Source: Acidobacteriota bacterium (GTDB taxonomy: Bacteria; Acidobacteriota; Thermoanaerobaculia; UBA5066). Taken from it: a stretch of 64,000 bases of DNA. This document shows positions 9,086 to 17,888 of this stretch, piece after piece; position 1 is the stretch's first letter, and every line of letters starts with the position of its first letter. The notes under the pieces were generated by a model. It worked only from the letters and a program-made list of their open reading frames with translations. It was not told the DNA's origin and searched no databases. A program made the position numbers and the translations under genes. The DNA is taken from assembly GCA_008363385.1 (NCBI GenBank), contig RHKY01000014.1:1-64000 (forward strand). The letters are read 5' to 3'.

Positions 9086-11785
9086 TCACGAGTTCTTCAT
9101 GATCCGCGGGGTGATGAAGATCATCAGCTCGTCGGTGTCCTCGCGGTCGTTGTTGTTCTGGAACAGGTAGCCGAGGAGCGGGATCTTCCACAGGCCGGGG
9201 ATCATGTTCTTCTGGTTGTTCACCGTGAGCTTCATGATCCCGCCGATGATGGCCGTCCCGCCGTCCCGCACGAGCAACGTCGTCTTGGCGTCTCGCGTGA
9301 CGAGCGGGATGTTCTGCCCGATCGCCACGTTGATGCCGACGGCGGGCTCGCGCTTCTGGATGGTGATGTCCATGACGATCGTCCCCTCGGCCGTGATGTA
9401 GGGGAGGACGTCGAGCCTCAGGGTCGCGTCGACGTAGAGGACGCTCGTCGTGTTGTTCACCGTCGTCTGGACCGGGATCTGGAAGCCCGACTGGATCGAC
9501 GCCTGGACGAGCTGCGCCGTCTGCACCTTCGGGCTCGAGACGACCTTGATGAGGCCCCGGGACTCCGCCGCCGACAGGGCGACGTCGATCCCGAAGGAGT
9601 CGAGGACGTTGGCCAGCGACATGCTGAGGAGCGTCGCGCCGGAGGGGAGGGAGACCTGCCCGCCGAGGTTCACCGAGTTCGGGAAGACGAGCCCCGTGGT
9701 GTTCCCGTGAGCGGTGTCGTTGACGCTGCGGAAGGACCAGTCGATCCCGACCTGCCGCGAGAACGTCCGCGTCGCCTCGATGACCCGGGCCTCGATCATC
9801 ACCTGCTGCGGCGGGGTGTCCAGGTTCTTGATCAGGTCCAGCACGACCGGGATGTTCTCCGGGAGCTCCTTGATGATGAGGCTGTTCGTCCGCGTCTCGA
9901 CGTAGACGTCGCCCCGGGCCGTCATGACGTTCTTGATCGCCTGCATCAGCTGGGCGCCGCGGGAGTACGACAGCTTCTGGATGACCGTCTTGACCGGCCG
10001 GTTCGCCTCCTGGGCCTTCAGAAGCGACTGCTTCGTGGCCTCCTCGGACGCGAGCTTGACCGTCGAGGCGATCCTCATCACGTTCCCCTCGAGGACGTAG
10101 CCGAGCCCGTTGATCTTCAGGATCAGCTCGAGGGCCTGGTCCCACGGGATGTCGGTCAGGCTGACCGTCACGGTCCCGCGGACCTCCGGGTCGAGGACGA
10201 TGTTCAGACCGGTGAGCTCGCTGAACTTCTGGAGCGTGTCCTTGACGTCGGCGTCCTTCAGGTTGAGCGTGATCGGCTCGCCGGTGTACTGCTTCTCGCC
10301 CGAGCCGATGACCCGCGCCTCGTAGGGGTTCCCGAGGTCCCGCGTCTGGCCGCCCGCCTCCTGCTGGGCGAGGAGCGCCTCGGCGGCTTCGACCAGCGCT
10401 CGGTCCTCGGCGGTGGGGGCGCGGGCGGGAGCCGGGGGCGTGACGGGGCGCACCTCCGGCGACGCCGCTACGATCTCGGGGGCGGGGGCGGGGGCCGGCG
10501 TGACCGGCGCGGGGGCGGTGGTCGCGGGAGCCGCCGCGCTGGCCACGGGGACGACCGGCTCGGCGGGGTCGTCGGCCTCGTGGGCCTCGTAGGAGCCCGC
10601 CGCGGGGGCGGCCACCGCGGCGATCACCGGCTCCGTCCGGGCCGGGGAGGCCGCAGGCGGCGGCGAGGAGCGCTCGATCGAGATCGTGCCGGCCGGCCTC
10701 TCGGCTTCGGCCCGGACCTCGGGCTCGGTGGCGGGCTCGCCGTGGAACACGACCGAAAGGCCGGTCCCGTCCGCCACCAGCTCGGGGACGTCGGGCCGGG
10801 AGAGGTCGAGGACGATCCGTGTGACCGGCTCGGGCTCGGAGCGGAACTGCGAGACGCGCACCCGGCTCACCGGACCGACGCCGACCTCGCGCGACTTCGG
10901 GGCCGACGCGTTCCGGACTCCCTTGAGGTCGACGACCCACCGCGGCGGGTCGGCCAGGAGGAAGGCCTCGTAGCCGAACGCGCCGTCGCCGCCGAGGCGG
11001 ACGACGGTGTCCCTCCCCTGGAGACGGGCCGTCACCGAGGAGAGCCGGCCGGCCGCCTCGCCGACCGCCTCCGCGGCGACGACGTGCTCGCGGTCGGCGG
11101 CCGCCGCCGGCGACGACACTGCCGCCGGGGGCGACGACACGGTCGCCGGGGCGGCCGGCGCCGGGACGGCAGCCAGGGTCTCGACCCGGATCGGCTCCGG
11201 GTCGGCCGGCGGGAGCGCGGCCGGCGCCGGGGACTCCGCGACGGTCTCGGCGGGCGCCGGCGGCGCGGCGGCCGCCGCCGAAGGCGAGCGGGACGACGCG
11301 CGGGCCGCGAGGACGACGGCGGTGGCCGAGGAGCCCGCCTCGCTGACGAGGCGTGCGTCGAGCGCGGCCGAGCCGTCCAGCTCGAGCTGGACGTGGGGCT
11401 CGCCCATCTCCGTGAAGGAGCGCATCGTCAGTCGCTCAACGACCGACTCGCCTCCCCGCGGGAGCCTCGGGGGCTCGAGCCCAGCCGCCGCGACGGTGTT
11501 CGGCAGGTCGATGACGACCTTCCGGCCGTCGTCCCGCGCGAAGACCGTCGGCGCCAGGGCGGAAGACCCGGAAATCAGGAGCCGCGGCGAGTCGCCGTCG
11601 GGGATGAGCGTCATCCCCGTCAGCTCGACCGGGCCGCCCGCCGGCGCGGCCGCCTCGGCCGCCGACGGGGCCGCCCGATCGGTGACCGTCGCCTCGCGGC
11701 CGGAGGCGCAGCCGATCGCCAGGAAGGACGCGAGCGCCGCGAGCGCCGCGAGGGCCTGACCGGTGACCCGTCCTCTAAGCAGCAT
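9086..11785 (-). CDS. pilQ: Type IV pilus outer-membrane secretin PilQ
   Basis: This 899-residue secretin forms the outer-membrane channel for the pilus. The ATG at 11785 has a strong GGAGGAA ribosome site and yields a lipoprotein-like signal (FLAIGC, Cys 26). Domains in order: a first AMIN domain (about 55-165), an Ala/Pro linker, a second AMIN domain (about 255-355) for peptidoglycan binding, another Ala/Pro linker, an STN domain (ITLNLKDADVKDTLQKF), an N1-type domain (VIQKLSYSRGAQLMQAIKNV), and the secretin beta-barrel domain ending in DELMIFITPRI. The hallmark VVSSPKVQT and GGIM-to-PGLWKIPLLGYLF segments are present. It is longer than many PilQ proteins because of the two low-complexity linkers. 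It is the last core gene after pilM-N-O-P, 128 bases past pilP. Confidence 0.97.
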   Translation of the reverse strand: MLLRGRVTGQALAALAALASFLAIGCASGREATVTDRAAPSAAEAAAPAGGPVELTGMTLIPDGDSPRLLISGSSALAPTVFARDDGRKVVIDLPNTVAAAGLEPPRLPRGGESVVERLTMRSFTEMGEPHVQLELDGSAALDARLVSEAGSSATAVVLAARASSRSPSAAAAAPPAPAETVAESPAPAALPPADPEPIRVETLAAVPAPAAPATVSSPPAAVSSPAAAADREHVVAAEAVGEAAGRLSSVTARLQGRDTVVRLGGDGAFGYEAFLLADPPRWVVDLKGVRNASAPKSREVGVGPVSRVRVSQFRSEPEPVTRIVLDLSRPDVPELVADGTGLSVVFHGEPATEPEVRAEAERPAGTISIERSSPPPAASPARTEPVIAAVAAPAAGSYEAHEADDPAEPVVPVASAAAPATTAPAPVTPAPAPAPEIVAASPEVRPVTPPAPARAPTAEDRALVEAAEALLAQQEAGGQTRDLGNPYEARVIGSGEKQYTGEPITLNLKDADVKDTLQKFSELTGLNIVLDPEVRGTVTVSLTDIPWDQALELILKINGLGYVLEGNVMRIASTVKLASEEATKQSLLKAQEANRPVKTVIQKLSYSRGAQLMQAIKNVMTARGDVYVETRTNSLIIKELPENIPVVLDLIKNLDTPPQQVMIEARVIEATRTFSRQVGIDWSFRSVNDTAHGNTTGLVFPNSVNLGGQVSLPSGATLLSMSLANVLDSFGIDVALSAAESRGLIKVVSSPKVQTAQLVQASIQSGFQIPVQTTVNNTTSVLYVDATLRLDVLPYITAEGTIVMDITIQKREPAVGINVAIGQNIPLVTRDAKTTLLVRDGGTAIIGGIMKLTVNNQKNMIPGLWKIPLLGYLFQNNNDREDTDELMIFITPRIMKNS

Positions 11786-11913
11786 GGTTCCTCCCCCGGG
11801 ATTCGTCGTCGTTTCCAGGCCGGGACGGTGAGAGGCGGCGCCCCCGGGGCGCCCGGCCCTCCCGCCGCACCCGCCGTTCCGCTCGCGCGCCGCCGCCACG
11901 GTGTCGCTCCCGC

Positions 11914-12405
11914 TCACGGCTTCCTCTGGAGGGCGATCGCCTTGACGACGTCGCGGAACGGCTTCGGATTCGTGGGGTCGTTGACGTTCTGGCGGAACGT
12001 CACCTCGGTGGCCGTGATGTCGATGACCTCTCCGTCGAAGACGGTCATCCCCTTCTTCAGGAGGTAGGACCGGTTGTCGGCCCCCCGCATCATCGCGATC
12101 CACCCGGTCTTCGTCCGGATCGTCCCCTGGAGCTCGAGCTCGTCGACGAGCATGCCGGCGGGCCCGGCGATGCCGGTGCGCTCCACCTGCTGCCGGAGGA
12201 GGAGGGACCGGAAGGGGTCCCGCCGTCCCCTCACCTCGTACGTGTAGGCGGGGACCGCCGTGTCGATCTCCGCAGGGACCGGAACCGCCGGAGCCCCGGT
12301 CGCGGGCGCCGGCTCCGGCGGGGGTGCCTGCGCCGCCAGGGGCACCGCCCCGGCGAGCGCCGCCGCCGCAAGGAGCCCCGCGAGAAGGCCGCTGATCCTC
12401 CTCAT
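11914..12405 (-). CDS. pilP: Type IV pilus assembly protein PilP
   Basis: This 163-residue periplasmic protein has an N-terminal signal/anchor (LLAGLLAAAALAGAVPLAAQ), a Pro-rich linker, and the PilP core beginning with the conserved YEVRGRRDPFRSLL, then LVDELELQGTI and the ALLKKGMTV-like YLLKKGMTVFDGEV. PilP links the inner-membrane PilN/PilO pair to the secretin PilQ. The signal does not end in a lipobox Cys, unlike many PilP lipoproteins, so here it is probably membrane-anchored or cleaved by signal peptidase I. The start ATG at 12405 is four bases after the pilO stop. Confidence 0.92.
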   Translation of the reverse strand: MRRISGLLAGLLAAAALAGAVPLAAQAPPPEPAPATGAPAVPVPAEIDTAVPAYTYEVRGRRDPFRSLLLRQQVERTGIAGPAGMLVDELELQGTIRTKTGWIAMMRGADNRSYLLKKGMTVFDGEVIDITATEVTFRQNVNDPTNPKPFRDVVKAIALQRKP

Positions 12406-12409
12406 CTCG

Positions 12410-13054
12410 TCAACCTCCCGCCGGCCTCGGAGGCGCCGCCCCGCCGGCCCCAGCCTTGCCCTTGTCGGTCTCCTCCTGGTCGCCGAGGTAGATGAACGTC
12501 TTGGCCGTGAAGTTGGCGTTGATCGTCCGCCCCGCGACCGTGTCGGTGTAGCCGCCCATCATGAGGTCCTCGACGTTGATGATCCGGGAGAACCGGGCCA
12601 TCTTGTCGAAGAAGAGCGCCAGGTTGTGATAGGTGCCGTCGATCTGGATCTCGATCGGCCACTCCGCGTAGAACTCCTTGTTGACGTACTCCTTCGGGGC
12701 GAACTTCTTCAGGAAGAAGTCGCCCTGACGCGTGAGGGCCTCGATCTTCTTGATCAGCTCCTCGGTGTTCCGCTGGGTCGGCAGGATCAGCAGGAGCCTC
12801 TGGAGGTCCAGCTCGATCCGCCGGACCTCCTCGCGCAGCTGCGGGAGCCTCCGCTCGGCGGCGCGCCCCTGGTTGATCTTCTCCTCGAGCTGCGCGATCT
12901 CGTTCTTCTTGCCGGCGATCCTGGCGCGCATCTCGGTGAAGTTCGGCGGCACCTGGTAGTTCACGAGGAGGTAGAGCGCCACCGCGATCGCCGCGCCGAT
13001 GCCGAGGCCGTAGTACCACGGCTTGCCTTCGAGCTGCTTGAGTTCGAGCGCCAC
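12410..13054 (-). CDS. pilO: Type IV pilus inner-membrane protein PilO
   Basis: This 214-residue single-pass inner-membrane protein has a short cytoplasmic N-terminus, a membrane segment (YGLGIGAAIAVALYLLVNY), a coiled coil (about 40-105, ARIAGKKNEIAQLEEKINQG) and a periplasmic ferredoxin-like domain (about 115-195). This is the typical PilO plan; PilO pairs with PilN to form the alignment complex. The C-terminus adds a short Gly/Pro/Ala tail. A GTG at 13054 is the start, 13 bases after the pilN stop, with GAGAGGG upstream. Confidence 0.93.
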   Translation of the reverse strand: MALELKQLEGKPWYYGLGIGAAIAVALYLLVNYQVPPNFTEMRARIAGKKNEIAQLEEKINQGRAAERRLPQLREEVRRIELDLQRLLLILPTQRNTEELIKKIEALTRQGDFFLKKFAPKEYVNKEFYAEWPIEIQIDGTYHNLALFFDKMARFSRIINVEDLMMGGYTDTVAGRTINANFTAKTFIYLGDQEETDKGKAGAGGAAPPRPAGG

Positions 13055-13067
13055 GGTCGACCCCCTC

Positions 13068-13736
13068 TCACATCCCGGCCGCGGCAGGCGCCGCGCCGGC
13101 CGGGGCCGCCCCGCCCGCAGGCGCGGCCCCGGCCGCTCCGGCGGGCGCAGGCTCCGGCTGCTGGGTCTTGTCGATGTTCGAGAAGACGAAGCTGAGGCTG
13201 AAGTTGTACAGGGCGGCCCCCCGGGCGCTCGCCGCGGAGATGTCCTGCACCTTCGGCTCCTGGAACGCGCTGACCTTCTTCAGGTTCTCCAGGAAATTCG
13301 CCACCGCCGGCGGGTTGAGGGCCTTCCCGGCGAGGGTGATCGTCGTACCCTTGTACTCCATCTTCTCGAGCCAGAGCAGGTCCGGCAGGGCGTTGGAGAC
13401 CTCGTCCATCAGCCGGACGGGCCCCTTCTGGTTCTGCTTCAGCTGGTTGATCAGGTCGACCTTCTTCTGGAGCTTCGCCTTCTTGTCCTCGAAGTCCTTG
13501 ACCTCTCGGAGGATCGACTCGAGCCGGGCGACCTCGAGCTGGTCGCGCCGGATCTTCTCGTCGAGCTCCTTGATCTGCGAGCGGTAGATCCACCACTGCA
13601 CGCCGATCACCAGGAGGCCGACGACCACGGCGCCGACGAGGAGGATCACGTTGAGGCGCTCGCCCCCGCCGAGGGCGGAGACGCCCTTCTTCTTCTTCGT
13701 CGGCTTGGCTTCGGGGAGGAGGTTGATCTTGATCAT
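13068..13736 (-). CDS. pilN: Type IV pilus inner-membrane protein PilN
   Basis: This 222-residue protein starts with the conserved MIKINLLPEAKP, the cytoplasmic peptide that binds PilM. It continues with a membrane helix (VILLVGAVVVGLLVIGVQWW), a coiled coil (about 58-105) and a periplasmic domain (about 115-195), and ends with an unusual Ala/Gly/Pro-rich tail of about 30 residues. It is the partner of PilO in the inner-membrane alignment complex. The ATG at 13736 is ten bases after the pilM stop. Confidence 0.94.
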   Translation of the reverse strand: MIKINLLPEAKPTKKKKGVSALGGGERLNVILLVGAVVVGLLVIGVQWWIYRSQIKELDEKIRRDQLEVARLESILREVKDFEDKKAKLQKKVDLINQLKQNQKGPVRLMDEVSNALPDLLWLEKMEYKGTTITLAGKALNPPAVANFLENLKKVSAFQEPKVQDISAASARGAALYNFSLSFVFSNIDKTQQPEPAPAGAAGAAPAGGAAPAGAAPAAAGM

Positions 13737-13746
13737 CGCCGCTTCC

Positions 13747-14802
13747 CTACTCTCCCAGCTTCCGGACGGCCAGGCCCACCGCGATCGCCAGCGACGGCGA
13801 GTTCTCGCTGAGCCAGGCCGGGTCCGCCGCCCGGTCGTCGGTGGCGATCGCGTGGAACGGGTTCATCACCTCGACCGGCAGGCCGAACTTGTCCTTCAGG
13901 ACCTCGGTCAGGCTGGCGACGCGCGAGCTCCCGCCGGAGACCACGATGCCGTCGACGCGGTCGGAGCCGGAGGTGGCCTGGAAGAAGTCGAGCGTCTTCT
14001 GGAGCTCGGCCGCGACGTCCTCGCTGACGCCCCGGAGGACGGGCTCGATCGACTGCGGCGTCTGCCCGGCGACCGGCTCGCCCCGCTTCAGCGCCTCGGC
14101 CTGCTCGAAGTTGAGGGAGAAGGCCTTCTGGAGGGCGTCGGTGAACTGGTTGCCGCCGAACGTGATGTCCCGCCAGAAGACGGTCTGCCCCTGCGCGAGG
14201 ATGTTCACGTTCATGACCGAGGCCCCGATGTTCACGAGGGCGATGACGCGGGCGGGGTCGAGACCGTAGTTCACCTCGAAGCAGTTCTGGAGGGCGAAGG
14301 CGTCGACGTCGACGAGGGCCGGCACCCGCCCGGCCTGCGTCACGACGTTCTTGAAGTCGTCCACCTTCTCCCGCTTGGCCGCCACGAGGAGGACGCCCAT
14401 CGTGTCGCCCACGGCCCCCGGGTCCAGGACGACGTAGTCGAGGTAGACGTCGTTGATGTCGAAGGGGACGTACTGCTCGGCCTCCCAGCGGATCGACTCC
14501 GAGAGCTCCTGCTCGGGCATCGTCGGCAGCTGGATCTTCTTGACGATGACGGAGTGCCCGGAGACCGAGACGGCCACGTTGGGGCTCTTGACCCCCGTGG
14601 CGGCCAGGAGCCTGGAGATCGTCTCCACCACGAGGGAGGAATCCATGATCGCGCCGTCGACGATCGCCTCGGGCGAGAGGCTCTCCATCCCCGCCTTCAG
14701 CAGCTGGAACTTCCCCTCCTTGCCCTCCCTGAGCTCGACCAGCTTGATGGCCGAGGAGCCGATGTCGAGTCCGACGAGGTTCTTCGACTTGCGGAACAGC
14801 AC
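13747..14802 (-). CDS. pilM: Type IV pilus assembly ATPase-like protein PilM
   Basis: This 351-residue cytoplasmic protein of the actin/FtsA superfamily recruits PilN at the inner membrane. Visible motifs are the phosphate-1 loop VGLDIGSSAIKLVEL near the N-terminus, the middle GGNQFTDAL segment, and the adenosine-site IVVSGGSSRVASL. Length (about 350) is typical. The start is a GTG at 14802 with AGGGAGG nine bases upstream. It heads the operon pilM-N-O-P-Q plus two lipoprotein genes, all on the minus strand. Confidence 0.96.
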   Translation of the reverse strand: MLFRKSKNLVGLDIGSSAIKLVELREGKEGKFQLLKAGMESLSPEAIVDGAIMDSSLVVETISRLLAATGVKSPNVAVSVSGHSVIVKKIQLPTMPEQELSESIRWEAEQYVPFDINDVYLDYVVLDPGAVGDTMGVLLVAAKREKVDDFKNVVTQAGRVPALVDVDAFALQNCFEVNYGLDPARVIALVNIGASVMNVNILAQGQTVFWRDITFGGNQFTDALQKAFSLNFEQAEALKRGEPVAGQTPQSIEPVLRGVSEDVAAELQKTLDFFQATSGSDRVDGIVVSGGSSRVASLTEVLKDKFGLPVEVMNPFHAIATDDRAADPAWLSENSPSLAIAVGLAVRKLGE

Positions 14803-14884
14803 GGTACGGTCTCCCTCCCTTACGCTCCGGAACCGTCGCAGGGCTAAGGTCGTGGCACTGGGCAGAGCCTAAATAGGTTGGCGG

Positions 14885-14915
14885 ATTCTCGCGCCCTTCC
14901 CGGGGGGGCTGTCAA
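14885..14915 (-). promoter_or_regulatory. Weak candidate promoter for pilM operon
   Basis: On the minus strand TTGACA (14910-14915) is followed after 19 bases by GAGAAT (14885-14890). The -35 is perfect but the spacer is two bases long and the -10 is imperfect. This would give a leader of about 75 bases before the pilM GTG. Confidence 0.3.
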
Positions 14916-14940
14916 GCAGACCGGAGGCTCAAATCCCCTC

Positions 14941-14969
14941 TTGATTCTTCGAACGAAAGGAGTTATAAG
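14941..14969 (+). promoter_or_regulatory. Sigma-70-type promoter of rpmB
   Basis: TTGATT (14941-14946) and TATAAG (14964-14969) are separated by 17 bases, close to the housekeeping consensus. It predicts a GC-rich leader of about 140 bases before rpmB. Together with the pilM upstream sequence this accounts for the gene-free stretch 14803-15117; I see no other gene there. Confidence 0.7.
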
Positions 14970-15117
14970 AACGGTTTCGTGCGGAGGCGCCCGACCAGGC
15001 GCGGCGACGCGAGGGCGCTTCCGGCTCCCGCTCCCGCCTCGTGGTCGCGGGTCTCCCGCGCGGAGAGCCCGACGCCGCAGGAACCCGACGAAGGAATCCA
15101 GGACCGAGGTTAGCGAC

Positions 15118-15315
15118 ATGCCCCAGAGCTGCGACATCTGCGGAAAGAAGCCGGTAGCCGGACACCGGGTCAGCCACGCCCACAACGTCTCGAACCGGCA
15201 GTTCAAGCCGAACCTCCGCCGCGTCCGGACGGTCACCCCGGCCGGCGGCTCGAAGCGGGCACGCGTCTGCACGCGCTGCCTGCGCTCGCAGAAGGTCGCC
15301 AAGACCGTCCGCTGA
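15118..15315 (+). CDS. rpmB: Large ribosomal subunit protein bL28
   Basis: This 65-residue ribosomal protein starts with MPQSCDICGKKPVAGHRVSHAHN and has the conserved RQFKPNLRRVR segment. It retains both zinc-ribbon pairs (CDIC at 5-8 and CTRC at about 51-54), so it is the zinc-containing C+ form. The ATG at 15118 matches the family start; the in-frame extension upstream is leader sequence and not conserved. A promoter lies at 14941-14969. A 13-base hairpin starts seven bases after its stop, inside a repeat. Confidence 0.95.
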   Translation: MPQSCDICGKKPVAGHRVSHAHNVSNRQFKPNLRRVRTVTPAGGSKRARVCTRCLRSQKVAKTVR

Positions 15316-15322
15316 CGTGTTC

Positions 15323-15353
15323 GGGGGGAGGACCGCCGCCCGGTCCTCCCCCC
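15323..15353 (+). terminator. Repeat-borne hairpin terminator after rpmB
   Basis: A perfect 13-base stem (15323-15335 with 15341-15353) with a five-base CCGCC loop begins seven bases after the rpmB stop. It has no T-run, but its strength and position suit a transcription stop or mRNA 3'-end protection. Confidence 0.55.
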
Positions 15354-15574
15354 GCTCCCCCCACCTTTCGGCCGCATTCCGCCTTCCCCCTCCTGCCGGG
15401 GCTCTGAGACCGCCGCCCGGTCCCCCCCCCGCTCCCCCCACCTTTCGGCCGCATTCCGCCTTCCCCCTCCTGCCGGGGCTCTGAGACCGCCGCCCGGTCC
15501 TCCCCCCGCTCCCCCCACCTTTCGGCCGCATTCCCCATTCCGGCTGACGCCGGGGCTGTGAGGACCGCCGCCCG
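15331..15574 (+). repeat. Three tandem copies of a 77-78 bp GC-rich repeat
   Basis: Units run 15331-15407, 15408-15484 and 15485-15562, with the first 12 bases of a fourth at 15563. Each opens with GACCGCCGCCCGGTCC, has a poly-C block, the module ACCTTTCGGCCGCATTCC, and closes with GCCGGGGCTCTGA or a variant. Units 1 and 2 are nearly identical (one deletion/substitution in the C-run); unit 3 differs near its end. Related copies occur at 18564-18695 and 42181-42366. The region 15316-15642 contains no gene beyond this array. Confidence 0.85.
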
Positions 15575-15642
15575 CTGAGTGCCCCCTCTCGAGTGACGGC
15601 GGGGTTCCGGCACCTTCGCCGAAGTCCGGCCCCGGGGTCCCC

Positions 15643-17832
15643 TCAGGCGCCGCCGGTCTGCGCGGTGTGGTACTTGCGGCGGACCTGTATGACGCCGGGG
15701 AGGCCCCGCAGCGCCAGGAGGAGCCTGTCCAGGTGCTTCCGGTCGGGCGTCGTCACGCTCCCGTCGATCGTGGCGGTGCCGTCCCGCGCGGTCCGGGCCT
15801 CGATCGACTGGATGTTCGACCCCGAGTCGGCGATGACCTGCGTGAGGCGCGCCAGCATCCCGGTCCGGTCCTCGGCCTGGATCTCGAGGTCGACCGTGAA
15901 GGACGCGTTCTTCGGGCTCTCCCACTCGACCTCGATCTCCCGGCCGGGGTCGAAGAGCAGGTTCCTCACGTTCGGGCAGACGGTGGCGTGGACGGAGACC
16001 CCCCGACCCCGCGTGACGTAGCCGACGATCTCGTCCCCCGGCACCGGCCGGCAGCACTTGGCGAGGGTGGCCAGGAGGTCGTCCTCGCCCCGGACCCGGA
16101 TCCCCCCGCCGCCCAGCGGGAGGATCCGCCGGACGACCTTCCCGAGCGTCTCGGCACGGGAGGGGCGCCGAGAGCCCGCCTCCGCACCGCCCTCCTCCTT
16201 CGGGAAGAGCCGCTGCGCCACGGCGCGGGGAGCGATCTTCCCGAACCCGACCTCGGCCAGGAGGTCGTCGACCCGCTGGACCCCCAGCTCGGGAAGGACG
16301 GGGTCGAGCGCCCCGCCGTCGATCAGCTTCGAGAGCCTCCGGCCGTGCTTCTTGAGCTCCTTCTCCAGCATCCGCCGGCCGATCTCGACCGCGCGCTCCT
16401 TCTCGGCCGCGTGGATGAAGGCCTTGATCTTGTGCCGGGCCCGCGAGGTGACGACGAACGAGAGCCAGTCCCGCGACGGCTGGGCGGCGGGCGACGTCAG
16501 GATCTCGACGATCTCGCCGTTTCCGAGCGGCGTCTTCAGCGGCACGAGGCGGCCGTTCACCCGCGCCCCCACGCACCGGTGCCCGACGTCCGAGTGGATC
16601 CGGTAGGCGAAGTCGACCGGGGTCGCGCCCCGGGGGAACGCGAAGACCTGCCCCTTGGGCGAGAAGATGTAGACCTCGTCCGGGTAGAGGTCGATCTTCA
16701 AGGACGAGAGGAACTCGCGCGGGTCCTGGACCTCGCGCGTCGTCTCCAGGATCTGCCTCAGGAGCGCGATGCGGGCCTCGTCGGCGCGCGGGTCGAGCTT
16801 CCCCTCCTTGTACTTCCAGTGGGCCGCGATCCCGTTCTCGGCGAGCAGGTCCATCTCCCGCGTCCGGATCTGCACCTCGAACGGCGGGGCCCCCTCGGGG
16901 ACGACCGTCGTGTGCAGGGACTGGTAGAAGTTCTGCTTCGGCATGGCGATGTAGTCCTTGATCCGCCCCGGGACCGGCCGCCAGGCCTGGTGGACGATGC
17001 CGAGCGCCGTGTAGCAGTCGCGCACGGACTCCACGAGGACGCGGAACGCCAGGACGTCGAAGAGCTGGTCGATCGGGATGGCCTGGCGGATCAGCTTCTG
17101 CCGGATCGACCAGTAGCGCTTCACGCGCCCGACGACCTCCACCCGGACGCCGGCCTGCTCGATCTTCTGGACGAGGAGCGACCGGAACGTCTCCACCGCG
17201 GCCGCCGAGTCCTTCATCCGCTCGTCGACCGCGACGGTGAGCGCCTTCCACTCCTCGGGGTAGAGGTAGCGGAAGGCCAGGTCCTCCAGCTCCCCCTTCA
17301 TGTTCCCCATCCCGAGACGGTTGGCGAGCGGGGCGTAGATCTCCATCGTCTCGGCGGCGATCGCGCGGCGCTTGGCCTCCGGCAGGTGCTGGAGCGTCCG
17401 CATGTTGTGGAGCCGGTCCGCGAGCTTGACGAGGATGACGCGGACGTCGTCCGTCATCGCCAGGAGCATCTTGCGGAAGGTCTCCGCCTGCTGCGCCTCG
17501 CGCGACGTGAAGGCGTAGCGGCCGATCTTCGTGACCCCGTCGACGAGGTGGGCGACCTCGGGCCCGAAGAGCGCCGCCAGCTCGTCGCGCGAGGAGTGGG
17601 TGTCCTCCAGGACGTCGTGGAGGAGCCCGGTGGCGATCGAGGTCTCGTCGAGCTTCATCGAGGCCAGGATCATGGCCACGTTCAGGGGGTGGATCAGGTA
17701 GGGCTCGCCGGAGGAGCGGAGCTGGTTCCGGTGGGCGTGCGCCGAGAAGACGTAGGCCTTCCGGAGGAGGTCCTCGTCGGGCTTCGGGAGGTACCGCTCG
17801 ACGGTCTCCAGGATGTCCTCGAACCTCAGCAC
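15643..17832 (-). CDS. rel: Bifunctional (p)ppGpp synthetase/hydrolase (Rel/SpoT)
   Basis: This 729-residue stringent-response enzyme makes and degrades (p)ppGpp. Domains in order: the HD hydrolase (about 20-190) with YLIHPLNVA, the catalytic pair H72-D73 in GLLHDVLEDT, and LADRLHNMRTL; the synthetase (about 230-350) with GRVKRYWSIRQKL, NFYQSLHTTV and the substrate-binding FEVQIRT; TGS (about 385-445, DEVYIFSPKGQVFAFPRGATPVDFAY); a helical/zinc-finger region (AKCCRPVPGDEIVGYVTRGRGVSVH); and a C-terminal ACT domain. Both active sites look complete, so it is bifunctional. The start is GTG 17832; GATAAT lies eight bases upstream. It is divergent from the DedA gene. Confidence 0.95.
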   Translation of the reverse strand: MLRFEDILETVERYLPKPDEDLLRKAYVFSAHAHRNQLRSSGEPYLIHPLNVAMILASMKLDETSIATGLLHDVLEDTHSSRDELAALFGPEVAHLVDGVTKIGRYAFTSREAQQAETFRKMLLAMTDDVRVILVKLADRLHNMRTLQHLPEAKRRAIAAETMEIYAPLANRLGMGNMKGELEDLAFRYLYPEEWKALTVAVDERMKDSAAAVETFRSLLVQKIEQAGVRVEVVGRVKRYWSIRQKLIRQAIPIDQLFDVLAFRVLVESVRDCYTALGIVHQAWRPVPGRIKDYIAMPKQNFYQSLHTTVVPEGAPPFEVQIRTREMDLLAENGIAAHWKYKEGKLDPRADEARIALLRQILETTREVQDPREFLSSLKIDLYPDEVYIFSPKGQVFAFPRGATPVDFAYRIHSDVGHRCVGARVNGRLVPLKTPLGNGEIVEILTSPAAQPSRDWLSFVVTSRARHKIKAFIHAAEKERAVEIGRRMLEKELKKHGRRLSKLIDGGALDPVLPELGVQRVDDLLAEVGFGKIAPRAVAQRLFPKEEGGAEAGSRRPSRAETLGKVVRRILPLGGGGIRVRGEDDLLATLAKCCRPVPGDEIVGYVTRGRGVSVHATVCPNVRNLLFDPGREIEVEWESPKNASFTVDLEIQAEDRTGMLARLTQVIADSGSNIQSIEARTARDGTATIDGSVTTPDRKHLDRLLLALRGLPGVIQVRRKYHTAQTGGA

Positions 17833-17840
17833 CGCGCTCG

Positions 17841-17846
17841 ATTATC
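17841..17846 (-). promoter_or_regulatory. Candidate -10 box (GATAAT) of rel
   Basis: GATAAT on the minus strand ends eight bases before the rel GTG, implying a leaderless or near-leaderless mRNA. No clear -35 box is seen. Confidence 0.4.
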
Positions 17847-17874
17847 GCGGGAGGCGAAGGGAGCCGCCTTCGGC

Positions 17875-17880
17875 TATCCT
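17875..17880 (+). promoter_or_regulatory. Candidate -10 box (TATCCT) of the DedA gene
   Basis: TATCCT ends eight bases before the GTG at 17889. The same CTATCCTCC string precedes the starts at 48070 and 53461 at the same distance, which supports a shared leaderless promoter type. Confidence 0.45.
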
Positions 17881-17888
17881 CCGCCCCC

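Noticed and set aside
14905-14945. tRNA-like 3' half (GGCTCAAATCCCC) upstream of rpmB
   Set aside because: The putative T-arm stem is only four pairs with a nine-base loop, and no acceptor or anticodon stem can be drawn on either strand.
15331-15574. CRISPR array
   Set aside because: The three units are contiguous 77-78 bp tandem copies with no unique spacers, and no cas gene is nearby.
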